NCBI GenBank assembly: GCA_900766895.1 | Contig: CAAFXF010000088.1 | Span: 1 to 7,584 of the forward strand | Reading direction: 5' to 3' | Source of the DNA: Clostridia bacterium | Lineage (GTDB): Bacteria; Bacillota; Clostridia; Oscillospirales; Acutalibacteraceae | Length of the DNA stretch: 7,584 nucleotides | Shown: positions 1-6,454 of the stretch, piece after piece | Layout: the number at the start of each line of letters is the position of its first letter | Numbering within the stretch: the stretch's first letter is position 1 | Position numbers and translations under genes: made by a program | Notes under the pieces: generated by a model | Told to the model about the DNA's origin: nothing | Seen by the model: only the letters and a program-made list of their open reading frames with translations | Databases searched by the model: none

Positions 1-1
1 T

Positions 2-859
2 GACGGCTCGCAGTTTACCAAACGCTTTAAGTTTCAGTTTATGCGTCTTGAACGGATGATTACATATGTTATTGCCCGTATGCGTGATGAGTTTGAGTGT
101 TGTGATTTTGAGCCAAAAGCGTTTGAGCTTGCAATAGGTAACGGTGATGATAATGAGCCTGTCAAATCACAGGTTATTGAGCTTGCCGACGGCGGAACAA
201 TACAGATTAAGGGCTATATTGACAGGGTTGATACCTTTGTTGAGGACGGCGTTCAGTATGTTCGAGTTGTCGATTATAAAAGCGGAATAAAAAAGTTTAG
301 GCTTAGTGATATATTATCGGGACTTAATTTACAGATGTTCGTTTATCTTTTTACACTATGCAAAAGCAATCACGAGCTGTCCGGTACACAGGCCGGTGTT
401 TTGTATCTTCATTCATCAAGGAGCATTTACAATGTTTCAAGAGGTAACAGTACAAACGAAATTAACGATGGTGACAATAAGGCATACAAGATGCCGGGTG
501 TTGTTTTGAATGATGATGAGCATCAAATAGCTCAGCATATGGAGCACGACCTAAACGGAAGATTCATTGATGTAAAATGCACAGCCAAAAACGGTATCAG
601 CGGAAGCATAGTTTCTCTTGAGGATATGGGCAGAATATCAAGAAAAATAGACAGTCTTATAGAACAAATGGGTATGGATTTGCATATGGGTAAAATTTTG
701 CAAAATCCCGTTAATTCACCTACTCACAGCAACACCTGTGAAAACTGTGATTATTCTGCCGTGTGTGCAAACAAAAAGGAAATTGTACTTAAAGAGCTTG
801 ACGAGCCGTCATTTAACGACGTTCTTAAAATACTAAAGGAGGATGAGGAAAATGCCTAA
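2..859 (+). CDS. addB: AddB, ATP-dependent nuclease subunit B, C-terminal part (5' end outside window)
   Basis: The reading frame is open from base 2, so this is the last 285 codons of a protein usually about 1,150 residues long. It is the RecB-type nuclease domain of AddB, partner of AddA in the enzyme that unwinds and degrades broken DNA ends until a Chi site. Visible active-site pieces are GYIDRVD (Asp codon at 221), VVDYKSG (Asp-Tyr-Lys at 272-280) and a following GLNLQMFVYL segment with the Gln/Tyr helix. Near the C-terminus is a CxxCxxxxxC cluster (Cys codons at 737, 746 and 764). In this family these are three of the four ligands of a 4Fe-4S cluster; the fourth is N-terminal to the nuclease domain and should lie left of the window. 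By family knowledge, the AddB nuclease cuts the 5'-ended strand. The ATG at 41 is internal, not a start. The gene ends inside the start of addA. Confidence 0.93.
   Translation, partial: DGSQFTKRFKFQFMRLERMITYVIARMRDEFECCDFEPKAFELAIGNGDDNEPVKSQVIELADGGTIQIKGYIDRVDTFVEDGVQYVRVVDYKSGIKKFRLSDILSGLNLQMFVYLFTLCKSNHELSGTQAGVLYLHSSRSIYNVSRGNSTNEINDGDNKAYKMPGVVLNDDEHQIAQHMEHDLNGRFIDVKCTAKNGISGSIVSLEDMGRISRKIDSLIEQMGMDLHMGKILQNPVNSPTHSNTCENCDYSAVCANKKEIVLKELDEPSFNDVLKILKEDEENA
835..842 (+). promoter_or_regulatory. addA ribosome binding site (fixes the addA start)
   Basis: AAAGGAGG lies within the last codons of addB. It is 9 nt from the ATG at 852 but abuts the ATG at 843, so 852 is the workable start. 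Placement inside addB suggests translational coupling of the two subunits. Confidence 0.85.
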
Positions 860-3800
860 ATGGACAAAGCCACAGCAAAACGCCATATATGCACGAAATT
901 CCAACATCCTTGTAAGTGCCGCCGCCGGCTCGGGTAAAACTGCTGTTTTGGTAGAACGTGTGATTAAGCTTATTACCGATGTAAGCAACAACATAGATGT
1001 TGACAGGCTGTTGATAGTAACCTTTACCAATGCCGCGGCTGCCGAAATGAAAAGCAGAATATCAAAAAAGCTTCTTGAAATAATTAAAGAAAATCCAAAC
1101 GATACCAACGCTCGACGTCAGCTGTCACTTTTGCCTAATGTAAATGTCTGCACAATTGACTCTTTTTGCATAAATCTTGTAAGAGAAAGCTTTTATAAGC
1201 TGAATATTGAGCAGGATTTCAAAATCCTTGACAATTCGGAAAATGCTCTTTTGGAGCAGGAAGCAATGGACGAGGTGATGGATGAGCTCTATGATTCAGA
1301 CCGACAGGATTTTAAGGAGCTTGTAGATTTCTTTTCAAGCACAAAGGACGATAGGGGACTCTCTCAAACAGTAAGCAGAATAAGTCATTTTATCAATTCG
1401 CAGGAATTCCCGAACGATTGGCTTGACGAAGCCTGCGAGATGTATAATCCCGAAATCAGACTTGAGGATTCATATTGTGCAGAATATGTTATCAATCAGG
1501 CAAAATCCTATATGCAAATTGCAGTTGATTTGGTAAAACAGTCCTTGTCCGTACTAAATCCGAGTGACGATTCTCATCAAAAGCTGATAGATATGCTTAT
1601 TGATGACAGCAACATTATTCACGGTATTTATGATAATTTGTCTGCTGATAATTGGGATATGCTTGTTGATACGGTAAATAATGTTACATTCTCAAGGATG
1701 TCACCTGTAAAATGCTCTCAAAAGGAGCTTGTAAAAGCAAATAGGGATACATATAAGGAAATTGTTTCAAAATCAGTTGCCCCTATGTTTTCCATTAAAA
1801 GTGCAGATTATACCGAGGATTGCCGATTGCTTTATCCTATTGTAAAACAGCTTGTCGATATGGTTAAGCGTTTTAATGATAAAGCAATGGAGCTTAAGCT
1901 TCAGGCAAATTCCTTTACTTTTTCGGATATTGAGCATTTCGCAATCAGTCTGCTGTTTTATAAGGATGACGAGGGTAATATTGCCCGTACCGACCTTGCA
2001 AAAGAGCTTGAAGGCAGCTTTTATGAAATATTGGTAGACGAATATCAGGACACTAATTCGGCACAGGATAAGCTATTTGAGGTGCTGTCAAACGGTAAAA
2101 ACAGATTTATGGTTGGCGATATTAAGCAGAGCATTTACAGATTCAGGCTTGCCATGCCTCACATTTTTAATGAAAAAATGGAATATTTTTCTCCGTATTC
2201 CGAAGGCACCGATGAGTCAAACAAAAGAATAGATTTAAGCAACAATTTCCGCTCGCGAAGGGATGTTTGCGAATTTGTAAATTTCGTTTGCTCTCACTTA
2301 ATGTCAAAAACGGTCGGCGGAGTTGATTACGATGCCTCTCAAAGCCTCAATGCCTCAGCTGATTATATTGATGTGCCGACAGCATCTGCACAGATTAAGT
2401 ATGTGCAGGTGCCGGATGATGAGGATTCCGATGAATACGAGGCACACAAAATTGCCGGGTATATTATTGAAAAGGTAAAAAACAGAGAACAAATTAAGGA
2501 CGGTGACACATACAGAGATATTCGTTACAGTGATTTTGCTATTTTGTTAAGAACTGCAAAAAAACGCATGAATGTAATAACAAATGTGTTTTCACAGTAT
2601 TCCATTCCTACTGTTGCCAATAATAAGACAAGCTTGTTTGATAATAACGAAATTATTGTTTTAATAAACCTTCTTCGTACTATTGACAATCCTACTCAGG
2701 ATATTTCTCTGCTTGCCACTCTTATGTCGGTTTTTTACGGATACAGTGCCGATGATATTTCATTGGCAAGGGTTAACAATCCGCGTGGAAATCTGTATTC
2801 TGCAATATGCAGTGACAGGGGATTTGATAGCTTTTGTAATGACCTTAAGAGGTATCGTGAGCTTGCTTCATCAATGAGCGTAGAAAACCTTTTGAGATGT
2901 ATATTGAGTGAAACCTCGTATCTGTCGATTATTTCAACCTTGGGCAATCACGAGCAAAGGGTACAAAATGTTATGCTTCTTGTTGATATGGCAAGAAAGT
3001 TTGATAATGGAGAAAATGTAGGATTAACCTCGTTTATTCGTTATCTTGATACGGTCATTGATAACGGCTTCAATGTTGAAAGTGCTTCGGTTAATAATTC
3101 AGGCAGGGATGCAGTTAACATTATGACAATACATCATTCAAAAGGTTTGGAATTTCCTGTTTGTATTTTGGCAGATGCTAACCATAAGTATAACAGAGAT
3201 GAGCTGACAAAGGGTACAATTCAGCTTAATGCAAAAAACGGGATAGGCCTCAAGATGTACGATAAAGAAAAGCTTTGTCGATATGATTCATTGCAGTATA
3301 GCGTTATCAAGGATATTAATTCTCTTGATTTGATGAGTGAAAATCTCAGGGTGCTGTATGTTGCCATGACAAGAGCAAAGGAACAGTTTGTCACCTTTAT
3401 TTCGGTATCTAACAAATCAGTTGACAGCTATGTTGATTCTATTTCCAAAAAGCTTATTTATACAAATCCGCTCGAGTGCAGTACAATCTCGTCGTATGTT
3501 GTAAAAAAAGCATCAAACGATGCAGAGCTTATCACTCTTTGTGCGTTGCTTCATAAGGACGGGGACTGCCTGCGTTCTATGTGCAGTAATGATGACATCA
3601 GAGTGGATATAAATTATAGCTTTGATATGGACATTGAGGTTTTGGATGATAATGTTCAGCCGATTGATAATGAAAAACCTTGTGCAGACGCGAATGGTGA
3701 AATTCTTAAAAGTATTGAGGAAAGGCTGTCTTATAACTATGACAGGCTTGAGCTTGCATCGTTTTCGTCGAAGCGCACGGCATCGTCGCTTGACAGTGCC

Positions 3801-4358
3801 GAGCAGGATTTCAAATATCTTACTGCGTCAAAGCCTGCTTTTTTAAGCAAGTCAAATATGACCTCAGCTCAAAAAGGAACTGCAATGCATAACTTTATGC
3901 AGTTTTGTGATTATCGTGCATCACTCGAAAGCCTTGATGACGAAATTGAACGTCTTGTGTCGAAAAATTATTTGACACAGGCACAGGCTGATTGCCTTGA
4001 TAGGAATAGGCTGATGACGTTGTTCGGCGGAGAGTTTGCCGAAAGAATGTTTAACAGTGATAATATTTTCAGGGAAATAAAGGTATCCTCCTTTGTTCCT
4101 GTATGCGATATTGAGGACACCGATTTTGAAGATGAGGTTTTGGTGCAGGGTATTGCAGACTGTGTATTTGAGGAAAACGGCGAGCTTGTTCTTGTTGATT
4201 ACAAAACCGATAGAGTAGAGGATGAGCAGGAGCTTCTTGACAGGTACAAAAACCAAATAGGCTTTTATAAGGATGCGGTATCAAAAGCATTGAAAAAGCC
4301 TGTAAAAGAGGCGGTTATTTATTCCTTTCATCTAAATAAGGTATGTGTTTATAAATAA
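852..4358 (+). CDS. addA: AddA, ATP-dependent helicase/nuclease subunit A
   Basis: This is a full-length AddA of 1,168 residues (B. subtilis AddA is about 1,230), the motor and one of two nucleases of the AddAB double-strand-break resection complex. Superfamily 1 (UvrD-like) helicase motifs occur in order: Walker A AAAGSGKT (Lys29), TFTNAAAAEM (57-66), TIDSF, Walker B DEYQDT (396-401), GDIKQ (422-426), NNFRSR (464-469), TIHHSKGLEFP (about 759-769) and YVAMTRAKEQ (from 836). A variable acidic linker follows, then the RecB-type nuclease: GTAMH (His1013), GIAD (Asp1103), VDYK (Asp1116, Lys1118) and NQIGFY (Gln1135, Tyr1139). All key residues are present, so both activities should be intact. By family knowledge this subunit translocates 3' to 5' and cuts the 3'-ended strand before Chi. 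It overlaps addB by 8 nt, and no intrinsic terminator with a GC stem follows it. Confidence 0.97.
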   Translation: MPKWTKPQQNAIYARNSNILVSAAAGSGKTAVLVERVIKLITDVSNNIDVDRLLIVTFTNAAAAEMKSRISKKLLEIIKENPNDTNARRQLSLLPNVNVCTIDSFCINLVRESFYKLNIEQDFKILDNSENALLEQEAMDEVMDELYDSDRQDFKELVDFFSSTKDDRGLSQTVSRISHFINSQEFPNDWLDEACEMYNPEIRLEDSYCAEYVINQAKSYMQIAVDLVKQSLSVLNPSDDSHQKLIDMLIDDSNIIHGIYDNLSADNWDMLVDTVNNVTFSRMSPVKCSQKELVKANRDTYKEIVSKSVAPMFSIKSADYTEDCRLLYPIVKQLVDMVKRFNDKAMELKLQANSFTFSDIEHFAISLLFYKDDEGNIARTDLAKELEGSFYEILVDEYQDTNSAQDKLFEVLSNGKNRFMVGDIKQSIYRFRLAMPHIFNEKMEYFSPYSEGTDESNKRIDLSNNFRSRRDVCEFVNFVCSHLMSKTVGGVDYDASQSLNASADYIDVPTASAQIKYVQVPDDEDSDEYEAHKIAGYIIEKVKNREQIKDGDTYRDIRYSDFAILLRTAKKRMNVITNVFSQYSIPTVANNKTSLFDNNEIIVLINLLRTIDNPTQDISLLATLMSVFYGYSADDISLARVNNPRGNLYSAICSDRGFDSFCNDLKRYRELASSMSVENLLRCILSETSYLSIISTLGNHEQRVQNVMLLVDMARKFDNGENVGLTSFIRYLDTVIDNGFNVESASVNNSGRDAVNIMTIHHSKGLEFPVCILADANHKYNRDELTKGTIQLNAKNGIGLKMYDKEKLCRYDSLQYSVIKDINSLDLMSENLRVLYVAMTRAKEQFVTFISVSNKSVDSYVDSISKKLIYTNPLECSTISSYVVKKASNDAELITLCALLHKDGDCLRSMCSNDDIRVDINYSFDMDIEVLDDNVQPIDNEKPCADANGEILKSIEERLSYNYDRLELASFSSKRTASSLDSAEQDFKYLTASKPAFLSKSNMTSAQKGTAMHNFMQFCDYRASLESLDDEIERLVSKNYLTQAQADCLDRNRLMTLFGGEFAERMFNSDNIFREIKVSSFVPVCDIEDTDFEDEVLVQGIADCVFEENGELVLVDYKTDRVEDEQELLDRYKNQIGFYKDAVSKALKKPVKEAVIYSFHLNKVCVYK

Positions 4359-4372
4359 ATTAAAAAAAACAC

Positions 4373-4401
4373 TTGCTTTTTTCTTTAATCTTTGTTATAA
4401 T
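4373..4401 (+). promoter_or_regulatory. sigma-A promoter of rpmE with extended -10
   Basis: The -35 TTGCTT (4373-4378) and -10 TATAAT (4396-4401) are separated by exactly 17 bp, and the -10 is preceded by TGn (4393-4395), the extended -10 element. Transcription should start near 4408, leaving a leader of about 67 nt before rpmE. A strong promoter fits a ribosomal protein gene. Confidence 0.82.
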
Positions 4402-4418
4402 TCTTGCGTTATAAGATT

Positions 4419-4434
4419 TAGTTGTAAACAGCTA
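4419..4434 (+). promoter_or_regulatory. small hairpin in the rpmE leader
   Basis: TAGTTG and CAGCTA flank a TAAA loop. They give six pairs as RNA, including one G-U, within the short untranslated leader of rpmE. L31 genes in several phyla have been proposed to carry autoregulatory leader RNAs. Whether this hairpin belongs to such an element is inference, and it is short enough to be chance. Confidence 0.3.
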
Positions 4435-4474
4435 TATTTCTTCTACTATCGTAAATTTAAGCGAGGTGAAAGTA

Positions 4475-4678
4475 ATGAAAGACGGAATTCATCCGGAGTA
4501 TCAGGCTTGCACAGTTAAGTGTGCTTGCGGTGCTACATTCGAAACAAAGAGCACAAAAGGCGATATGAAAGTTGATATTTGCTCAAAGTGTCACCCATTT
4601 TATACAGGTAAGCAAAAGCTTGTAGATACAGGTGGCCGTGTTGAGAGATTCAACAAGAGATTTGCCAAGAAGGGCTAA
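4475..4678 (+). CDS. rpmE: 50S ribosomal protein L31 (zinc-binding type)
   Basis: This 67-residue protein matches bacterial L31 along its length: an MKDGIHPEY start, then VKCACG, VDICSKCHPFYTGKQK and a GRVERFNKRF tail. Cys16, Cys18, Cys36 and Cys39 form the CxC plus CxxC zinc site that marks the C+ (RpmE) form, as opposed to the zinc-free RpmE2/YtiA paralogue used under zinc starvation. The protein sits on the 50S subunit and takes part in bridging to the 30S head. The start at 4475 is preferred over the GTG at 4466 because GAGGTG (4463-4468) lies 6 nt upstream and because family members begin MKxGIHP. It forms a single-gene unit between its own promoter and terminator. Confidence 0.97.
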   Translation: MKDGIHPEYQACTVKCACGATFETKSTKGDMKVDICSKCHPFYTGKQKLVDTGGRVERFNKRFAKKG

Positions 4679-4690
4679 TCAAAAAATAAT

Positions 4691-4730
4691 GGCAACAGTT
4701 GGTAAAACCTCTGTTGCCTTGTTTTTTCTT
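4691..4730 (+). terminator. intrinsic terminator of rpmE
   Basis: GGCAACAG (4691-4698) and CTGTTGCC (4711-4718) form a perfect 8-bp stem. GG/CC can pair inside the 12-nt loop. The stem is followed by a T-rich run TTGTTTTTTCTTT and preceded by an A-rich run, a standard rho-independent terminator. It ends only about 10 nt before the yigZ start codon. Confidence 0.92.
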
Positions 4731-4740
4731 TGGGGGATTT

Positions 4741-5361
4741 ATGGAAGAGTATAAAACCATAGAGCTTGAGGCAGATGATTTTTTTATAGAAAAGAAATCT
4801 CGCTTCATTGGTTATGCAAAGCCTGTTAAAACTCAACAGGAGGCTCTCGATTTTATTGCAAAAATTAAATCAAAGCATTGGGATGCCACTCACAATGTTT
4901 ACGCCTATGTGTTAAGAGAAAATAATATTCAGCGATACAGTGACGACGGTGAACCGGGCGGAACAGCCGGTGTGCCTATGCTTGATGTTTTGCTTAAGGA
5001 GGGTGTTGTTGATGCCTGCGTTGTAGGTACAAGGTATTTCGGCGGTACTCTTTTGGGTGCAGGCGGACTTGTCCGCGCTTACAGCCATACATCAAAAATA
5101 GCTTTGCAGGCTGCACATATCATCACTATGGCAGAATGTGATGTTATTAGCGTTGAGGTTGACTATTCGTTTTATGAAAGAATGAATAATATGCTTGCGG
5201 ATTTTTCAGCAAATATTAAAGATACTCTGTTTGCCGATAATGTTAAGCTGATATTTTCAATAAAAAAAGACCGTGTTGAGCCGTTGCAGTCAAAGCTAAC
5301 CGATGTAAGTAACGGCCGTTACAATCTTGAATACATAGAATCGGAATTTGCAAAAATATAG
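4741..5361 (+). CDS. yigZ: YigZ/YvyE family protein (IMPACT, UPF0029)
   Basis: This 206-residue protein is close to the usual 205-217 of bacterial YigZ/YvyE. The N-terminal IMPACT/UPF0029 domain (about residues 15-120) shows the family signatures: KSRFIGYA, KHWDATHNVYAY, YSDDGEPGGTAGVPML and VGTRYFGGTLLGAGGLVRAYS. The C-terminal part (about 135-195) fits the DUF1949 ferredoxin-like domain. The eukaryotic relative IMPACT modulates GCN1/GCN2 signalling. The bacterial role is not established, so no reaction is assigned. The start at 4741 is chosen because the protein then begins at the family's normal N-terminus and GGGGG (4732-4736) precedes it; the spacing is short, so the site may be weak. 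A TTG at 4699 in the same frame lies inside the rpmE terminator loop. No separate promoter is visible, so expression may depend on terminator read-through. Confidence 0.93.
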   Translation: MEEYKTIELEADDFFIEKKSRFIGYAKPVKTQQEALDFIAKIKSKHWDATHNVYAYVLRENNIQRYSDDGEPGGTAGVPMLDVLLKEGVVDACVVGTRYFGGTLLGAGGLVRAYSHTSKIALQAAHIITMAECDVISVEVDYSFYERMNNMLADFSANIKDTLFADNVKLIFSIKKDRVEPLQSKLTDVSNGRYNLEYIESEFAKI

Positions 5362-5409
5362 AAACTAAAAATAAAGCAAGCAGGATAATATGCTTTATCT
5401 TGCTTGCTT
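5361..5409 (-). terminator. intrinsic terminator of the metallophosphoesterase gene, overlapping its stop codon
   Basis: The arms 5374-5388 and 5395-5409 form a 15-bp stem with one G-T mismatch (a wobble in RNA) and a 6-nt loop. Read on the minus strand, the stem is followed by TATTTTTAGTTTC, a U-rich tail. On the plus strand it is followed by ATTAATATTG, a poor tail, so it is mainly a minus-strand terminator. It may also stop yigZ transcripts, giving one shared element between convergent genes. The first arm on the minus strand encodes the last four residues and the TAA of the phosphoesterase. Confidence 0.8.
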
Positions 5410-6249
5410 ATTAATATTGATTACGTTTATTTCGGGATGATTAAATAGCCTGAACGGAAATTCTGCATTCCCAAGACCTCTTGATACAATCAGCATCGGG
5501 CTTTCACCGAATGATCCCTTTGAATATTTTGGAAACAATCCCTGACCGGGAGAAAATACAGGTCCCAAAAACGGCAGACAGAATTGTCCTCCGTGTGCGT
5601 GACCGGATAGCTGAATGTCAAAATTATATTTTGAATAATTCATTTCCGGTACAGCCTCAAAGTTTTCGGGAAAATGAGATAATACAATTTTGAACCCGTC
5701 TTTTTCGTTGAGAATATCAAAGTACGGTGACATATCCTTGTAAATAAATGTACCGTTTTTGCGTGCCTTGTAGTCTTCAAAATCGGCTTGGTTTTCGTCA
5801 AGACCGAGAATACTTATTTTACAATCTGAATTTTTGTATTGAGCAATGTCATTGAGCAAAACGTTAAAGCCTATTTCAGACAATTCATTCATTAATTCAT
5901 CAAAGCATTCAAGCCGTCTTTCGTGATTGCCGGTGATGTAATATACCTGTGCAATCTCGCAAAGCTGTCTTGCATAATCAAGCATTTTTTCTTTGTTTTT
6001 GCAATGGTCATTAATGTAATCACCGGTTATACATATAATGTCAGGCTTAAGATTTTTTACGGTATTCAAAGCTTTTGTAAACGGTTTTGAATGTAAATCG
6101 CTGAGTTGAACAATTTTTACATTACCGTCAAAATCCTTTGCGTTTATGTTATATTCGGTAACATCTATCAGGTTGTTTTGAAGATACAGAAAAAATCCAA
6201 TAATAAAAGCAACACACACAATAACCGAAATCATTAAAATATTTTCCAT
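5395..6249 (-). CDS. membrane-anchored metallophosphoesterase (YkuE/YaeI-like)
   Basis: This 284-residue protein has one N-terminal hydrophobic segment (about residues 4-24, ISVIVCVAFIIGFFLYL) followed by a calcineurin-like phosphoesterase domain. The metal-binding motifs are all present: SDLH (Asp51, His53), TGDYIND (Asp77), TGNHE (Asn108, His109), LSHFP (His192) and SGHAHGGQF (His217, His219). The GHxHGGQ block and the size match the YkuE/YaeI group, some members of which act on lipid or envelope phosphoesters. The substrate here is unknown. No twin-arginine motif is visible, so it looks like a membrane anchor with the catalytic domain probably outside. The ATG at 6249 is chosen over an in-frame GTG at 6261 because GGGA lies 6 nt upstream of it. 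Transcription probably starts near 6419, giving a long structured leader. It is convergent with yigZ and divergent from the dGTPase gene. Confidence 0.93.
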   Translation of the reverse strand: MENILMISVIVCVAFIIGFFLYLQNNLIDVTEYNINAKDFDGNVKIVQLSDLHSKPFTKALNTVKNLKPDIICITGDYINDHCKNKEKMLDYARQLCEIAQVYYITGNHERRLECFDELMNELSEIGFNVLLNDIAQYKNSDCKISILGLDENQADFEDYKARKNGTFIYKDMSPYFDILNEKDGFKIVLSHFPENFEAVPEMNYSKYNFDIQLSGHAHGGQFCLPFLGPVFSPGQGLFPKYSKGSFGESPMLIVSRGLGNAEFPFRLFNHPEINVININKQAR

Positions 6250-6252
6250 ATA

Positions 6253-6339
6253 AATTCCCACAGCCTTTCCGGCTACAAATAGTAGTATTAAAAATTCTTA
6301 ACGTCTTATTGTAGCCGGATAAGGCGTATAATGGGAATT
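6253..6339. repeat. 87-nt long inverted repeat (24 base pairs)
   Basis: The outer arms AATTCCCA (6253-6260) and TGGGAATT (6332-6339) pair perfectly over 8 bp. After an asymmetric internal loop (2 against 6 nt), GCCTTTCCGGCTACAA (6263-6278) pairs with 6309-6325 over 16 bp with one bulged T at 6320, leaving a 30-nt loop. All pairs are Watson-Crick. Terminal arms and compact length would also fit a miniature repeat element, but I see no convincing flanking target duplication. Confidence 0.85.
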
Positions 6340-6347
6340 CAGCCATC

Positions 6348-6375
6348 TCAAAATTATGCCATAGGCAAATTTTGA
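6348..6375. repeat. 28-nt hairpin in the divergent intergenic region
   Basis: TCAAAATT (6348-6355) pairs with AATTTTGA (6368-6375). TGCC (6357-6360) pairs with GGCA (6364-6367) around a 3-nt ATA loop. The only imperfection is the bulged A at 6356. Twelve pairs with a tight loop in an AT-rich spacer is unlikely to be pure chance. No T-run follows on either strand, so it is not a terminator. Confidence 0.75.
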
Positions 6376-6391
6376 TGACAATATAATCATA

Positions 6392-6413
6392 ATAGTGTGA
6401 TTTTTCACACTAT
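6392..6413. repeat. 22-bp perfect palindrome, possible operator or leader hairpin
   Basis: ATAGTGTGA (6392-6400) and TCACACTAT (6405-6413) are perfect inverted repeats of 9 bp around TTTT. On the minus strand the centre falls about 17 nt downstream of the predicted start of the phosphoesterase transcript. This suits either a repressor operator or the first hairpin of the leader RNA. No factor is assigned. Confidence 0.7.
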
Positions 6414-6425
6414 ACCTCTATGGCT

Positions 6426-6454
6426 ATGATACATTTTTATTTTTATTCAGTCAA
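6426..6454 (-). promoter_or_regulatory. sigma-A promoter of the metallophosphoesterase gene
   Basis: On the minus strand the -35 is TTGACT (plus-strand 6449-6454) and the -10 is TATCAT (plus-strand 6426-6431), with a 17-bp A-rich spacer. Each hexamer matches the consensus at five of six positions. Transcription should begin near 6418-6421. Confidence 0.7.

Larger units (their letters stand above)
6250..6419 (-). promoter_or_regulatory. structured 5' leader of the metallophosphoesterase mRNA (candidate cis-regulatory RNA)
   Basis: From the predicted start near 6419 to the ATG at 6249, about 170 nt are untranslated. They are mostly taken up by three hairpins: 6392-6413, 6348-6375 and 6253-6339. 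The last contains the likely Shine-Dalgarno sequence GGGA (plus-strand 6256-6259) in its 3' arm, so folding could block translation. I recognise no known riboswitch consensus, including T-box and yybP-ykoY. The stems are visible; a regulatory role is inference. Confidence 0.45.

Noticed and set aside
843..851. Earlier in-frame ATG for addA at 843
   Set aside because: It directly abuts AAAGGAGG with no spacer. The ATG at 852 has 9 nt spacing and gives the family's usual N-terminus.
833..1108. Minus-strand reading frame of 91 codons opposite the start of addA
   Set aside because: It lies wholly antisense to conserved addA motifs, lacks a ribosome binding site and resembles no family; likewise the antisense frames at 3921-4256 and 6864-7238.
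4359..4389. Stem-loop after addA as a terminator
   Set aside because: The stem is made only of A-T pairs with a mismatch and overlaps the rpmE -35; too weak to call.
4466..4474. GTG start for rpmE adding three residues
   Set aside because: The GTG is part of the ribosome binding site GAGGTG, and L31 proteins begin MKxGIHP at the ATG at 4475.
4699..4740. TTG start extending the YigZ protein by 14 residues
   Set aside because: The extension would be translated from the loop of the rpmE terminator and has no ribosome binding site; the family N-terminus fits 4741.
6250..6261. GTG start for the metallophosphoesterase at 6261
   Set aside because: GGAAAGG is only 2 nt away, too close, while the ATG at 6249 has GGGA at 6 nt. 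It is not fully excluded.
6304..6332. Plus-strand promoter with the TATAAT at 6327-6332
   Set aside because: No acceptable -35 at 16-18 bp. The hexamer lies in the internal loop and outer arm of the long inverted repeat.
6308..6338. Minus-strand promoter TTCCCA-N18-TACAAT inside the long inverted repeat
   Set aside because: The -35 is poor (4 of 6) compared with TTGACT-N17-TATCAT upstream. It is kept only as an alternative that would remove one arm from the RNA.
6392..6413. CRP/FNR binding site
   Set aside because: The TGTGA and TCACA halves are separated by 4 bases instead of the 6 of a CRP site, and no CRP-family gene is in view.
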